A stretch of DNA of 64,000 nucleotides, from positions 62,001 through 126,000 of the forward strand of contig NZ_JAPDRH010000002.1 in NCBI RefSeq assembly GCF_040706555.1, in the 5' to 3' direction. Positions within the stretch are counted from its first letter, which is position 1. The number at the start of each line of letters is the position of its first letter. Below, in pieces: positions 48,723-58,507 of the stretch. Below the pieces are notes generated by a model. The model had not been told where the DNA came from and ran no database searches. It was given only the letters and a program-made list of their open reading frames with translations. Made by a program: the position numbers and the translations under genes. Source of the DNA: Lentisalinibacter salinarum (lineage in GTDB: Bacteria > Pseudomonadota > Gammaproteobacteria > Steroidobacterales > Woeseiaceae).

Positions 48723-50003
48723 TTATCGCCGACCCTGATCCGCCAGGCGCTCGAGCAGATGCACCGCACGGCCGATGCCGTCTTCCCGACGAATCTGCGC
48801 CCCCAGCTCTGCAGCCCTCCGGCCCATTGCGGCATCGGTACAGGCGACCTCGATGGCGCTGGCCAGTCTGGCCGCACTGAATTTCTTCTGTGGAATCGGC
48901 GCGGGACCCGCTCCGAGTTCCCGGACGCGCCGGCCCCAGAAGGGTTGATCGCCGAAGAACGGGCAGATCACGCTCGGCCGTCCGGCTCGCAAGCCGGCCG
49001 CTGTCGTGCCGGCACCGCCGTGGTGGACGGTGGCGGCGACCCGGGGCAGCAGCCAGTCATAAGGCACCGCATCGACCACGTAGACATCATCCGGGACTGC
49101 CTCGGGCGTCAGGCCGCCCCACCCCGTCACCAGGATGCAGCGCCGACCCGTCCGTGCGATCGCCTCGAGCACGATGGCCGTCGTCCGCGCCGGATCGCGC
49201 GCTGCCATGCTGCCGAAGCCGACGTGGACGGGCGGCGGTCCGGCAGCCAGGAAGTCCGCCAGTCCGGCCGGCGGCGACCACGCCTCGCTCCGGTCGAGGA
49301 ACCAGTAGCCGGTGACGTAGACGTGATCGGGCCAGTCGTCCGGGCGCGGGACGACGGTCTCGCTGTAGCAGTGCAGTACCGGAACCGCATCGCCGTCGCC
49401 TCGCCGCAGGAGACCGAGACCCTCGGCCGGCGGCAGACCCTGCGCGCGCCTCCATTCATTCACGAACTTCCCGCCGATCCGGTCGGCGGCGGCATGCACC
49501 ACCCTGTAGGTGAGACGGTTGTATGAACGGCCAAGCGGGAGGCGCGGGAAACCGAGCGCCGGGAACGCACTCGTCGGCACGAACTGCGGCAGCGGCATGG
49601 CCAGGACGGAGGGAACGCCGAGCTTCTCGGCGTAGTGAGTTCCCGCCATCTTGGAATTGAACAGAATCAGGTCCGGGTCCACCGATCTCGCCGCGTCCCA
49701 TCCTTCTGCCAGCATCGAGCGCTGGATGTCGCTGCTCTCGCGCATGAGCCGGGGTACCGTGCGGATGGTGCGGAAGAAGCTGCCCATGTCTTCGATCGCG
49801 CCGCGACCCGCCTCGGTTTCCAGCAGGTCCACCAGGCCGTTGTTGAGAAACGCGTATCCGAGCCCGCGCTGCTCGACGAAATCACGGAAACGATCGCAGG
49901 TATTGACCGTGACCCGGTGGCCCGCACGCAGCAGACCCTGACCCAGCGCGACATAGGGCTCGACGTCACCCCGCGACCCGGCGGTCTGAATCAGGATATT
50001 CAA
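48723..50003 (-). CDS. UGT-like glycosyltransferase (GT1, MGT type)
   Basis: A 426-residue two-domain GT-B enzyme. N-terminal MNILIQTAGSRGDVEPYVALGQGLL is the classic start of MurG/UGT sterol-type enzymes, and the C-terminal donor site is VHHGGAGTTAAGLRAGRPSVICPFFGDQPFWGRRVRELGAGP. Such enzymes glycosylate lipids, sterols or natural products. It has no partner genes nearby; the acceptor is unknown. Convergent with MetE-like 2. Confidence 0.91.
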   Translation of the reverse strand: MNILIQTAGSRGDVEPYVALGQGLLRAGHRVTVNTCDRFRDFVEQRGLGYAFLNNGLVDLLETEAGRGAIEDMGSFFRTIRTVPRLMRESSDIQRSMLAEGWDAARSVDPDLILFNSKMAGTHYAEKLGVPSVLAMPLPQFVPTSAFPALGFPRLPLGRSYNRLTYRVVHAAADRIGGKFVNEWRRAQGLPPAEGLGLLRRGDGDAVPVLHCYSETVVPRPDDWPDHVYVTGYWFLDRSEAWSPPAGLADFLAAGPPPVHVGFGSMAARDPARTTAIVLEAIARTGRRCILVTGWGGLTPEAVPDDVYVVDAVPYDWLLPRVAATVHHGGAGTTAAGLRAGRPSVICPFFGDQPFWGRRVRELGAGPAPIPQKKFSAARLASAIEVACTDAAMGRRAAELGAQIRREDGIGRAVHLLERLADQGRR

Positions 50004-50140
50004 GGTGAAACCCGGGTCGTCATGACCACAGGGTAGAGGCTATGGCGACAATTCAGAGGATGCGACTCGATTCCTGAGACCCGGCGTCCGGTCCGGGCAA
50101 CTACTCCCGCAAATACCCGGTCGAGATACGCAGGTTTCGT

Positions 50141-51640
50141 TCACACGGGACGGATGTTGGCATTCAGCCTGAACAGGTTCGTCGGGTCGTATTTCTGCTT
50201 GATCTCCAGCAGGCGCGGGAAGTTCTCCCGATACGTCTGGTTCACCATTTTCTGGGACTGGTCGTAATAATCATTCACGTAGAAGCCGCTGGTGAACGGT
50301 TCCGCCTTCGACCAGTGCGAGTTGATGTAATCGACATGCTCTGCACCCTCTTCACCGGTCTTCCAGCTGACGAATGACAGGAGATTGTAGTTGGAATCCC
50401 GGTGGGCGAACGCAGTATCCGAGTTGGAGACCCGGCTTATCGCCCCGCCCGCGTGACCGAACCCGAATCGGGTGGCGCGGTCGGGATGCGCCTCGAAATT
50501 GTCGATCAGGGCATCGATGAAATCACCCGATATGGACCTGACGAATCCGGACTTCATGTAACCGGTGAACGCACGCGTGTCATCCATGTCGCCGGATCGT
50601 TGAACCGCGACATAGTCCATCGTCCGAACTGCCTCGTTGACGACAGTGCCGGCCTTGCGCAGCGGTGCGAAATATTTTTCGGCCCTGGCCGGATCACCAC
50701 TCCACACGAAGTACATGGCAACACCGGGCTCGTCGCCGAGACGACTGCCCACGCCGGCGCCGATGGACATCTCGTCCGGCACCTTCCCGGAATAGTCCGC
50801 GTAAAAGCCGAGGACTTGCTTGGCCTCGGACAGCGGGAAGGCGAAATATCCGGTAACCACCTCGCGCTGCATTTCATGCAGCTGAAACAGGAACGAGGTC
50901 ACGACGCCGAAATTGCCGCCGCCGCCGCGCAACGCCCAGTAGAGGTCTGCGTCGTTGCCGGGGCCCACCCGGCGCAATTTTCCGTCCGGCGTAACGATAT
51001 CCATCTCGAGGACGTTGTCGATGGTCAAACCGTAGCGGCGAGCGAGCCGGCCGAAGCCGCCGCCCAGCGTGAGACCGCCGACGCCGGTGTGCGAAACCGA
51101 GCCCGCCGTCGTCACCAGGCCGTGCGACATGGACTCGTGATCGAGATCGCCCAGCAGGCTGCCACCGGCGATACGGGCGGTCCTGGCGTTCCGATCGACG
51201 CGCGCATTGCGGAGTTGCGAGAGGTCGATCTGCATGCCCTTGTCGCAGCTCGACGTGCCGGCCGCGGCGTGTCCGCCGCATTTCACGGCCAGGAGCAGGT
51301 TGTTCTCCCGGGCAAAGGTCACGGCGTTCTGTACGTCCGCCGCGCCGGTCGGCCGGATCACGAATGCCGGATACTTGTCGTACTCCGCATTCAGTAACCA
51401 GCGGGCCTGATCGTATGCGTCACCGCCGGGCAGCAACAACCTGCCCCTGAGACTGTCACTGAGCTCCTGAACGGCGGCACGTTTCAGCGTGATTCCTGCA
51501 CCGTCGCCGGTGACCGCGTCGATGTCCGACGGCACACTGGTCGGGCTGTGCAGTAGCGATTCGGCAAGCACATCCCACTGCGGCAGCGATGCGGCAATCG
51601 CAACGGAAAGCGACGAACGGATAAAGCGTCTACGATTCAT
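50141..51640 (-). CDS. Tat-like-exported berberine-bridge FAD oxidoreductase
   Basis: A 499-residue FAD-linked oxidase. The N-terminus (NRRRFIRSSLSVAIAASLP) resembles a Tat signal, so it may be exported. The FAD fold shows VKCGGHAAAGTSSCDKG (the His in GGH is the usual covalent FAD attachment), GVGGLTLGGGFGRLARRYGLTIDNVLEMDIVTPDG and a C-terminal BBE segment NYNLLSFV to PTNLFRLNANI. The second attachment Cys of bicovalent enzymes is absent at the expected place (SVSHTGVGGLTLGGG). Substrate could be a sugar, alcohol or alkaloid-like compound. Confidence 0.9.
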   Translation of the reverse strand: MNRRRFIRSSLSVAIAASLPQWDVLAESLLHSPTSVPSDIDAVTGDGAGITLKRAAVQELSDSLRGRLLLPGGDAYDQARWLLNAEYDKYPAFVIRPTGAADVQNAVTFARENNLLLAVKCGGHAAAGTSSCDKGMQIDLSQLRNARVDRNARTARIAGGSLLGDLDHESMSHGLVTTAGSVSHTGVGGLTLGGGFGRLARRYGLTIDNVLEMDIVTPDGKLRRVGPGNDADLYWALRGGGGNFGVVTSFLFQLHEMQREVVTGYFAFPLSEAKQVLGFYADYSGKVPDEMSIGAGVGSRLGDEPGVAMYFVWSGDPARAEKYFAPLRKAGTVVNEAVRTMDYVAVQRSGDMDDTRAFTGYMKSGFVRSISGDFIDALIDNFEAHPDRATRFGFGHAGGAISRVSNSDTAFAHRDSNYNLLSFVSWKTGEEGAEHVDYINSHWSKAEPFTSGFYVNDYYDQSQKMVNQTYRENFPRLLEIKQKYDPTNLFRLNANIRPV

Positions 51641-52105
51641 CTCTGACTCCCCCCGAGAGGTCGCACTGATTCTTGGAATAGTTCTCTTCTCAGGACCTCA
51701 TTCGATTGCCCGCATAGTTACAGAAAATCGATGGAACCGCCAGATTATCGGCCGGGCGCAGGTCTACGGGACGCGAGACCGTGTCGTCGCGATCTACCGT
51801 CAGACCGGCTGAGCCGCCGACTGCACCCTATGGCTTCGGTAGTTGTGCCGCCTGAACCTCAGCCAGGACCGCCGTAGCGGGTCGACTCCGGAAACCTCGC
51901 CGCCGACGACCGGCATGGACGCTTTCCGGCCAAAAGGGGAAGTGGTCGACGCGAGGAAAAATACCGCAGCTGCCTTGCCTATCGGCTTTGGCCAGATAAG
52001 CTGTCTTGGAAACACATATAACTCGAACGGCTACATTTGGGGATTGGTTCAAGCGACAAACGGCGTGATTGATTTCTCGATTGATGTGACGAAAAGCGTA
52101 GTCTT
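51641..52105. other. 465-base stretch without a secure gene; lower GC
   Basis: Base composition drops here and codons look unlike neighbours. A frame with TTG at 51843 (ATG at 51915) runs to TGA at 52109, encoding at most 88 residues with a C-terminal hydrophilic QISCLGNTYNSNGYIWGLVQ. It matches no family I know and has no clear ribosome site. It touches the next gene by 4 bases (GTGA). I do not call it. The promoter of the FAD oxidase presumably lies near 51650-51750. No repeats or transposon ends were found. Confidence 0.5.
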
Positions 52106-52651
52106 GTGAGAGACAACAATAAATCCACGGCTCTCATGGTGCTGGTCTCGTTCGTGGGCCTGACCGGCTGTGTGCGCACATCAGCGTACGAACACTTCGA
52201 CTTCTCTCCCAGCATGACCGTCACTGAAGTGGGCAAGCCAGAAGGAATCTACACCATTGGCGTCGACGAGTATCCGATTCGCTATCAACTACAGAGGGAA
52301 GCGTACACGTTGCATGCAGTAATTGATCCTTACTCAAACAGGCCGGCGGTCGTGTTTTGGGCCGTCGACTCTACCGGGTCGGTCTTGCCAGTCGAGGCTC
52401 GGCCAATTAGGTGTAGAGGCGGCTTCCGATACTTGGGTAAGGGCGCCCAGCTAAGGAAAGAATTCCCGGTCGAAAAAGAATTCGTTTGGATACCCACTAG
52501 CGTTGGCCCGTGTCGGGTTGAGAATGCGAATGAGTCCGGCCTATTTACGCTGGAATTGAGTATTGGTGATTCACGCTGGACAACTTACGACGAGTCGGTG
52601 ATCTTCCGCGTCGTGCGAAACGGATTGCAGTGGGAGTTGGATTGGATCTAG
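52106..52651 (+). CDS. hypothetical lipoprotein
   Basis: A 181-residue protein with a lipoprotein signal: basic N-region (RDNNKSTA), hydrophobic core LMVLVSFVGL and lipobox LTGC with Cys22. The mature part has an odd number of further cysteines (PIRCRGGF, VGPCRVEN), tyrosines and tryptophans. GTG 52106 is used because the preceding codons give a standard n-region; ATG at 52136 is too short for one. Lower GC than its surroundings hints at transfer. No family was recognised. Confidence 0.65.
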   Translation: MRDNNKSTALMVLVSFVGLTGCVRTSAYEHFDFSPSMTVTEVGKPEGIYTIGVDEYPIRYQLQREAYTLHAVIDPYSNRPAVVFWAVDSTGSVLPVEARPIRCRGGFRYLGKGAQLRKEFPVEKEFVWIPTSVGPCRVENANESGLFTLELSIGDSRWTTYDESVIFRVVRNGLQWELDWI

Positions 52652-52679
52652 ATTCAAAGAATCCGTTGCGCCGGGCAAT

Positions 52680-52877
52680 TCAGTCCCGGTTCTTTATGGG
52701 AGCCAGCAACAAGAAAAATATCCAGGCAAACCAGGATACGAAAACGACCGCCAGCACCCATGCCAACTTCTCTCCTCCGGATGTCCTGCTCGAACTGACG
52801 ATTACCAGTATCGGCAATAGCCAGACGAAGAAGATTCCACCCAGGACGGCCAGGAGAGTGAGTTCAGGCGCTTGCAT
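52680..52877 (-). CDS. small two-helix membrane protein (PLDc_N-like)
   Basis: A 65-residue protein with two membrane segments (LAVLGGIFFVWLLPILVIVSS and AWVLAVVFVSWFAWIFFLLLAP) flanking a short SSSRTSGGEK loop and ending KNRD. This matches the pattern of the short phospholipase D nuclease N-terminal-like membrane proteins found alone in many bacteria. Function is unknown. It is 48 bases downstream of glnS on the same strand. Confidence 0.7.
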   Translation of the reverse strand: MQAPELTLLAVLGGIFFVWLLPILVIVSSSRTSGGEKLAWVLAVVFVSWFAWIFFLLLAPIKNRD

Positions 52878-52925
52878 TTATCTCGACGTGTATCCGGCAG
52901 AAACAGACTCGACCCGCGCAGCGCG

Positions 52926-54620
52926 TCACACTCCGCCCGCCTGCTGCATGGCCTGCTTCTCGACCTTGGCCCAGGAATCCCGCAGGGTGACGATCCGATT
53001 GAACACCGGCGACTCCGCCTTCGAATCCGGATCGGCGGTGAAAAAACCCAGCCGCTCGAACTGCACCGCATCTCCCGGAGCGAGCGCAGCGACACTCGGC
53101 TCCACCTGCGCTGCGGCGGTCTTCAGCGAATCCGGATTGATGGCCTCGTGCCAGTCCCCCTTCGCACCCGGCGCAGGCTCGGTGAACAGCCGGTCGTAGA
53201 GCCGCACCTCGGCCGGCACGGCATGCTGCGCCGACAGCCAGTGGATCGTGCCTTTCACCTTGCGCTGGGCGCCGGCCGCGCCGCTCCGGGTCTCGGGGTC
53301 GTATCTGCAGAGCAGCTCGACGACGTTACCGTCTTCGTCCTTCACCACCTCGTCGCAACGGATGATGTAGGCGTAGCGCAGCCGCACCTCGCCGCCCGGG
53401 CGCAGCCGAAAGAATTTCTTCGGCGGGTCTTCCATGAAATCGTCGCGCTCGATCCAGAGCGTGCGCGAGAACGGCAACTCCCGCTCGCCCATGGACGGGT
53501 CGTTGGGATGGTTCTGCGCCGTCATCTGCTCCACCCGGTCTTCCGGGTAGTTGGTGAGGGTCACCTTCAGGGGGTCGATCACGCCCATGACCCGCGGTGC
53601 GGAGGGGTCCAGCACCTCGCGCACGGTCGCCTCGAGAAAGCCCATCTCGATCAGCTTGTTCTTCTTCGTGATGCCCACTCGGCGGGCGAACTCCCGCAGA
53701 GCCGCCGGCGGATAGCCCCGGCGGCGCATCCCGGCGAGGGTCGGCATGCGCGGATCGTCCCAGCCTGCCACGGTGCCGCGCTGCACGAGCTCGGCCAGCC
53801 GGCGCTTGCTCGTGACCGTGTAGGCCAGGTTGGTGCGCGAGAACTCGTACTGACGCGGGCGGTGCGGCAGGTCTAGCTGATCGAGCAGCCAGTCGTACAG
53901 CGGCCGGTGATCCTCGAACTCGAGCGTGCACAGCGAATGGGTGATGCCCTCGAAAGCATCCGAGAGGCCGTGCGCGAAATCGTACATCGGGTAGATGCAC
54001 CACTTGTCGCCGGTGCGCTGATGGGGGATGTGGCGGATGCGGTAGAGCGTCGGGTCGCGCATGTGCATGTTCGGCGCCGCCATGTCTATCTTCGCGCGCA
54101 GCACCTTCTCACCGTCGGCGAACTCGCCGGCACGCATGCGCTCGAACAGATCCAGGTTCTCCTCCACACTGCGGCCGCGCCAGGGGCTCTCCCGGCCCGG
54201 CTCCTTCAGCGTGCCGCGGTACTCGCGAATCTCGTCCGCGCCGAGGTCATCCACGTAGGCCTTGCCCTGGCGGATCAGGTCGACGGCGCAGTCGTAGAGC
54301 TGGTCGAAGTAGTCCGACGCATGGGTGAGGCGCTCGCCCCAGTCGAAGCCGAGCCAGCGGATGTCCGCCTCGATGGCGCGCACGAACTCGATACTCTCCT
54401 TACCCGGGTTGGTGTCGTCGAAACGCAGGAAAGTGACGCCGCCGTTCTCCTGCGCCACGCCGAAGTTCAGGCAGATGGAGGTGGCGTGGCCGATGTGCAG
54501 GAAGCCGTTCGGCTCCGGCGGGAAGCGGGTGACGACCTTGCCGCCGTGCTTACCCGCGGCGATGTCGTCGGCGATGATCTGGCGGATGAAATCCTTGCCG
54601 GCGATGGTTGTGTCGGACAT
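52926..54620 (-). CDS. glnS: glutamine-tRNA ligase
   Basis: A 564-residue class I synthetase. The HIGH motif is FPPEPNGFLHIGHATSICLNFG, the second motif is in TVTSKRRLAELV (the KMSKS counterpart), and the anticodon-binding beta barrels follow. The length fits proteobacterial GlnS (about 555). YdjM-like protein lies 30 bases upstream on the same strand. Confidence 0.97.
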   Translation of the reverse strand: MSDTTIAGKDFIRQIIADDIAAGKHGGKVVTRFPPEPNGFLHIGHATSICLNFGVAQENGGVTFLRFDDTNPGKESIEFVRAIEADIRWLGFDWGERLTHASDYFDQLYDCAVDLIRQGKAYVDDLGADEIREYRGTLKEPGRESPWRGRSVEENLDLFERMRAGEFADGEKVLRAKIDMAAPNMHMRDPTLYRIRHIPHQRTGDKWCIYPMYDFAHGLSDAFEGITHSLCTLEFEDHRPLYDWLLDQLDLPHRPRQYEFSRTNLAYTVTSKRRLAELVQRGTVAGWDDPRMPTLAGMRRRGYPPAALREFARRVGITKKNKLIEMGFLEATVREVLDPSAPRVMGVIDPLKVTLTNYPEDRVEQMTAQNHPNDPSMGERELPFSRTLWIERDDFMEDPPKKFFRLRPGGEVRLRYAYIIRCDEVVKDEDGNVVELLCRYDPETRSGAAGAQRKVKGTIHWLSAQHAVPAEVRLYDRLFTEPAPGAKGDWHEAINPDSLKTAAAQVEPSVAALAPGDAVQFERLGFFTADPDSKAESPVFNRIVTLRDSWAKVEKQAMQQAGGV

Positions 54621-54650
54621 GACGGTCGGGGGCCTGGTGATGAGCGCGAA

Positions 54651-55682
54651 TCAGGAGCCCGGTATTGTACGGGAATCCTCCGCGGAGGCGACCGGCCCGG
54701 CGACGCGGCGGAGCAGCCGCGCCACCTGTCCCGGCCCGGGGCGCAGCGGCGTCAGCTGTTGGGGTTCGACGGCCCGCGCACCGCCCCCTTCCAGCCGGCC
54801 GACGGCGAAGCTGAACACGTAGACCGGTTCCACGCCCATACGCAGGTCCGTCATCACGATCCGGTCGTCCTGGCGCGAGACCCGGTAAAAGCCGTGCGTA
54901 AACCAGGCGAGCCGCCGCACGGCCCACGCATCCCGAATGCCGTCCAGCAACTCGGGGCGCGACTCGTGACGCTCGAAAGACAGAGTGCCGGGCGGATCCA
55001 GCAGCGAGTAGAAGCCCTCCCGATAACCACCCTCCTCCATGGCGACGATGCGCCACAGCACGATATTGAACGGTGCCGGCGTCGTGAGCACGCCCCCGTG
55101 CGCGATCCCCGCGTCCGCCAGCGCGTCACGGGCCACCCGCTCCACATGCAGCTTGGCCGCGACCGAAAGGCCCAGATAGGCCACGGCAAGTGTCAGGCCG
55201 CCGACCACGGCCGCCCGGGCACGGTGCTCCTCGCGGACGATCAGCGCGACCCCGAGGCCGACCGCCAGAGGGACGGTGAACGCCGGATCGATGATGAACA
55301 CCGTAGAGCCGCTCACCGGATGGTCGCTGAAAGGCAGGAACAGCTGGGTGCCGTAGACGGTGAAGGCGTCGAGCAGCGGATGCGTGAACAGCGCGAGCCA
55401 GACAAGGGCCAGCCAGCGGCGCGGCCGCTGCCTGGCACGAAAGTCCAGCCGCGAAATCAGCCACCAGATTGCGGGCGCCGCGACGCTCAGCACGAACAGG
55501 GAATGACTGTAGCCCCGATGCCAGGTGAAATCGGACACCGGATCGCCCAGTGGCACGAGCACGTCGAGGTCCGGCAGCGTGCCGCAGGCGGCGCCCCACA
55601 CGGCCCCGCGCCGGCGCTCGCCGTGGCCGGCCACCGCGGCGCCGATGGAAGCGCCGAGTACGGCCTGCGTCAGGGTATCCAC
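54651..55682 (-). CDS. YdjM/DUF457-type membrane-bound metal-dependent hydrolase family protein
   Basis: A 343-residue inner-membrane protein. N-terminal MDTLTQAVLGASIGAAVAG, then ACGTLPDLDVLVPLGD and HRGYSHSLFVLSVAA match the DUF457 family, whose conserved Asp/His residues suggest a metal site. Four or five hydrophobic segments occupy about residues 60-180, followed by a soluble C-terminal part. Function in the cell is poorly known. Confidence 0.87.
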   Translation of the reverse strand: MDTLTQAVLGASIGAAVAGHGERRRGAVWGAACGTLPDLDVLVPLGDPVSDFTWHRGYSHSLFVLSVAAPAIWWLISRLDFRARQRPRRWLALVWLALFTHPLLDAFTVYGTQLFLPFSDHPVSGSTVFIIDPAFTVPLAVGLGVALIVREEHRARAAVVGGLTLAVAYLGLSVAAKLHVERVARDALADAGIAHGGVLTTPAPFNIVLWRIVAMEEGGYREGFYSLLDPPGTLSFERHESRPELLDGIRDAWAVRRLAWFTHGFYRVSRQDDRIVMTDLRMGVEPVYVFSFAVGRLEGGGARAVEPQQLTPLRPGPGQVARLLRRVAGPVASAEDSRTIPGS

Positions 55683-55773
55683 GTCATGCCTCGCCGGCGT
55701 GATGCAGCTGCCGCGTGTTGCGCAGCCGCGACATCGGGGCGACTGGCCTGTCCAGCCGTCCGCACAGCGCAGA

Positions 55774-55847
55774 TTGTATACAAAGAATCACAAGTCATTG
55801 GCTTTTCCACGCTTTTTCTGGACGCACCGCCCCGCTTTTGTATACGA
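55774..55847. promoter_or_regulatory. two GntR/FCD-type operator motifs upstream of TonB receptor 3
   Basis: TTGTATACAA (55774-55783) is a perfect 10-bp palindrome; TTGTATACGA (55838-55847) differs by one base. The centres are 64 bp apart, about six helical turns, so a bound dimer pair could sit on one face or loop. This core is known for GntR regulators of the FCD type such as MatR. No GntR gene is in the window. Both sites are within 170 bases of the receptor start. Confidence 0.6.
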
Positions 55848-55943
55848 TACCTTGGGGGCCAGCAAGAGCCGACTACAACGATGTATGCCATACCCGACAT
55901 CGTTGCGGAACACGAAGACCGATCCAGATCAGGAGAGAGACCT

Positions 55944-58475
55944 ATGCGTGCGAAGACCCTGCTTTGCGGCGTCGCGAGTGTACTCGTTTTGACCGCCGGT
56001 TATACCGTACCCGCCGTGGCGCAGGAGGCCCAGGGCATCGAGGAAATCATCGTGACCGCGCGGCAACGCGAGGAAACGCTGCAGGACGTGCCGGCCACCG
56101 TCACGGTGCTGACCGAGGATCGCCTCGAGCGTGCCGGCGTGGAGCGCGCCGAGGATTTCATCAAGCTCACTCCCGGCGTGAGTCTGGTCGACGCGGCCGA
56201 GGTCGGCGACACGCAGATCAACATCCGCGGCCTGAACGGCGCACGTGATGCCGAGAACAGTGTCGCCTTCATCATCGACGGCATCCTGATGACAAACCCG
56301 GCGGCATTCAACCGGGAGTTCTCGAACCTGCAGCAGATCGAGGTGCTGAAGGGGCCCCAGGGCGCGCTGTACGGCCGTAATGCTGCGGCGGGCGCCATCA
56401 TCGTCAGCACGAAGATGCCCGGCGAGGAGCTGGGCGGCAACGTCAAGGTAAGCGCCGCCGGAGACAGTACCTACTACGCCACGGGCTACGTGAGCGGACC
56501 ACTCACCGACACCGTGTCGTTCAGCCTCGGCGGCGACTGGCGCGACACCGACGGCTACTACACGAACACCTTCCTCGACGCCGACGTGGTCGACGACTTC
56601 GAGAACTACAATATCAACGGCCGGCTGGTCTTCGAGCCGACCGATCTGCTCACCGTGGACGTCAAGGCCCGCTATGGCCAGGTGGACGCCGCCTCCATCA
56701 GCTTCAACGCGGCCTTCCATCTGCCCACGTTCGCCGATGTATTCGCCCCGGCCCTGGACCCGCTGTTCGGCGAGGGCTTCGCATCTCACTTCTATGAGGA
56801 CGTCGACGACCACGAGTTCGTGTTCCAGCCGAACATCGACCCGACCAACGACCAGGAAGCCACCGAGTTCTCAATCAAGGCGGACTACGAGCTCGGCTGG
56901 GCCAGCCTCACGAGCTGGCTGCTGTACAGCAACATCGAGAATTCCCTCTCCTCGGACGGCACCAGCGCGGCCTTCGGCTTCTTCAACGCGGACGACGCCA
57001 CGCCGAACTCCTGTCTGCCCAACTCCATCGCCCTGACGCTCGCCGGCGTCACGCTGCCGCCGCCGCAGATCCTGCTGCCCGTCGACGGCAGCTTCGGCGC
57101 GGATCCCATCCTGGGTCCCTACACGCCGACCACCTGCGACGGCACCCAGTACCAGGAGCGCAATCAGGAGGACATCAGCTTCGAGCTGCGCCTGGCCTCG
57201 CCGGGCGACCAGGCCCTGCGCTGGATCGCCGGCCTGTACTACCTCACCCTGGAGCGCGAAGTGGGTGTGAACCTGGCCATCGACCGGGGCTTCGGCGTCA
57301 TCCCGACGCTGTACACGGACAACCCGAACAACCCCACCGAGCAGCTGCTGTGGGACGAGTTCGACACCGACGTCTGGGCGGTGTTCGGCCAGCTCGCCTA
57401 TGACCTCAGCGAGCGCACGGAGCTCGCCCTCGCGCTGCGCTACGACCGCGAGGAGCGCGAGGCCCGCAGCCTGGTGCCCACCGAGCCGCGCACCGAGTTC
57501 GTGGACTTCACCAACGACGGCGTCTACAGCGGCGGCGCGCCGCTGAACCCGGCGCTCGACCCGAACCTGAATCCGGGCGGCGTGCAGCCCCAGAGCCGCA
57601 CCTTCACCCAGCTGCAGCCCAAGCTCTCCCTCAGCCACGACGTGAACGACGCTGTGACGCTGTTCGCCTCCTGGGGCATCGGCTTCAAGAGCGGCGGCTT
57701 CAACAACCAGGGCTCGGCCGCCACCATCGACGTGTTCATCAACCAGCCGCTCGGCAAGGACCTGGACATCCGGGACGAATTCGACAAGGAGACCTCCAGT
57801 GCCGTTGAGCTCGGCTTCAAGTCGCAGCTCGCCGAAGGCAGGCTCTCCCTGGAAGGTGCGGTCTACCGGATGGACGTCGACGACATGCAGTTCTTCGAGT
57901 TCCAGGTGGGCCCCTTCGGTCTCCTGCGGGTGGTCTCCAATATCGACGAGGTGAAACTGACGGGCGCGGAGATCGGCGCGACCTACCTGCTCAGCGACTA
58001 CATCACCGTGGGCGGCGGTTGGGCCTACACCGCCAGCCGCATCGAGGCCAACTCGGTGCGCCCGAACACGGTCGGCAACAAGTCGCCTTCCACGCCCCAG
58101 TACACCGGGAATGTATCGGTCGAGCTGAACTATCCGCTGGGCAATGGCTGGGATCTCTACGGCGGGCTGTACGGCTCCTTCGTGGGCGAGACCTGGTTCC
58201 ACACGGCCCAGGACGAGGAGCGCCTGACGCTGTTCGATCTCAGCTTCCCGGGACTCGGCACCGCCGACTACACGGTCACCGAGCGCGACCCCTACCAGAC
58301 CTGGGATCTGCGGGTCGGCTTCGGCCGGGACAACTGGCGCGTGACCGCCTTCGGCACCAACATCCTGGACGAGGACATCGTCGAGGAAGTCATCCTGGCG
58401 GCCGAGTTCGGCGGCTCCTTCGTCCACCCCGGCGCGGAGCGCCGCTGGGGCCTCGAGTTCGCCTACGAGTTCTGA
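55944..58475 (+). CDS. TonB-dependent outer-membrane receptor 3
   Basis: An 843-residue receptor with signal peptide RAKTLLCGVASVLVLTAG to PAVAQ, TonB-box/plug entry IEEIIVTARQREETLQDVPATVTVL, NIRGLNGARDAENSV and QQIEVLKGPQGALYGRNAAAGAIIV, and barrel ending RWGLEFAYEF. The same frame is open back to 53907, but ATG 55944 follows AGGAGAGAGACCT. No degradative enzyme genes are adjacent, so its substrate is unknown. A strong terminator follows. Confidence 0.95.
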   Translation: MRAKTLLCGVASVLVLTAGYTVPAVAQEAQGIEEIIVTARQREETLQDVPATVTVLTEDRLERAGVERAEDFIKLTPGVSLVDAAEVGDTQINIRGLNGARDAENSVAFIIDGILMTNPAAFNREFSNLQQIEVLKGPQGALYGRNAAAGAIIVSTKMPGEELGGNVKVSAAGDSTYYATGYVSGPLTDTVSFSLGGDWRDTDGYYTNTFLDADVVDDFENYNINGRLVFEPTDLLTVDVKARYGQVDAASISFNAAFHLPTFADVFAPALDPLFGEGFASHFYEDVDDHEFVFQPNIDPTNDQEATEFSIKADYELGWASLTSWLLYSNIENSLSSDGTSAAFGFFNADDATPNSCLPNSIALTLAGVTLPPPQILLPVDGSFGADPILGPYTPTTCDGTQYQERNQEDISFELRLASPGDQALRWIAGLYYLTLEREVGVNLAIDRGFGVIPTLYTDNPNNPTEQLLWDEFDTDVWAVFGQLAYDLSERTELALALRYDREEREARSLVPTEPRTEFVDFTNDGVYSGGAPLNPALDPNLNPGGVQPQSRTFTQLQPKLSLSHDVNDAVTLFASWGIGFKSGGFNNQGSAATIDVFINQPLGKDLDIRDEFDKETSSAVELGFKSQLAEGRLSLEGAVYRMDVDDMQFFEFQVGPFGLLRVVSNIDEVKLTGAEIGATYLLSDYITVGGGWAYTASRIEANSVRPNTVGNKSPSTPQYTGNVSVELNYPLGNGWDLYGGLYGSFVGETWFHTAQDEERLTLFDLSFPGLGTADYTVTERDPYQTWDLRVGFGRDNWRVTAFGTNILDEDIVEEVILAAEFGGSFVHPGAERRWGLEFAYEF

Positions 58476-58507
58476 TCGCAACGGCGGGCGCCGTTCCGTC
58501 AACCCCG

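Noticed and set aside
51843..52109. 88-residue ORF before the lipoprotein
   Set aside because: TTG start, no ribosome site, no family match. The 4-base overlap with the lipoprotein gene is suggestive but not enough.
53907..55943. N-terminal extension of TonB receptor 3 back to 53907
   Set aside because: It is antisense to glnS and the YdjM-like gene. The receptor has a good ribosome site and signal peptide at 55944.
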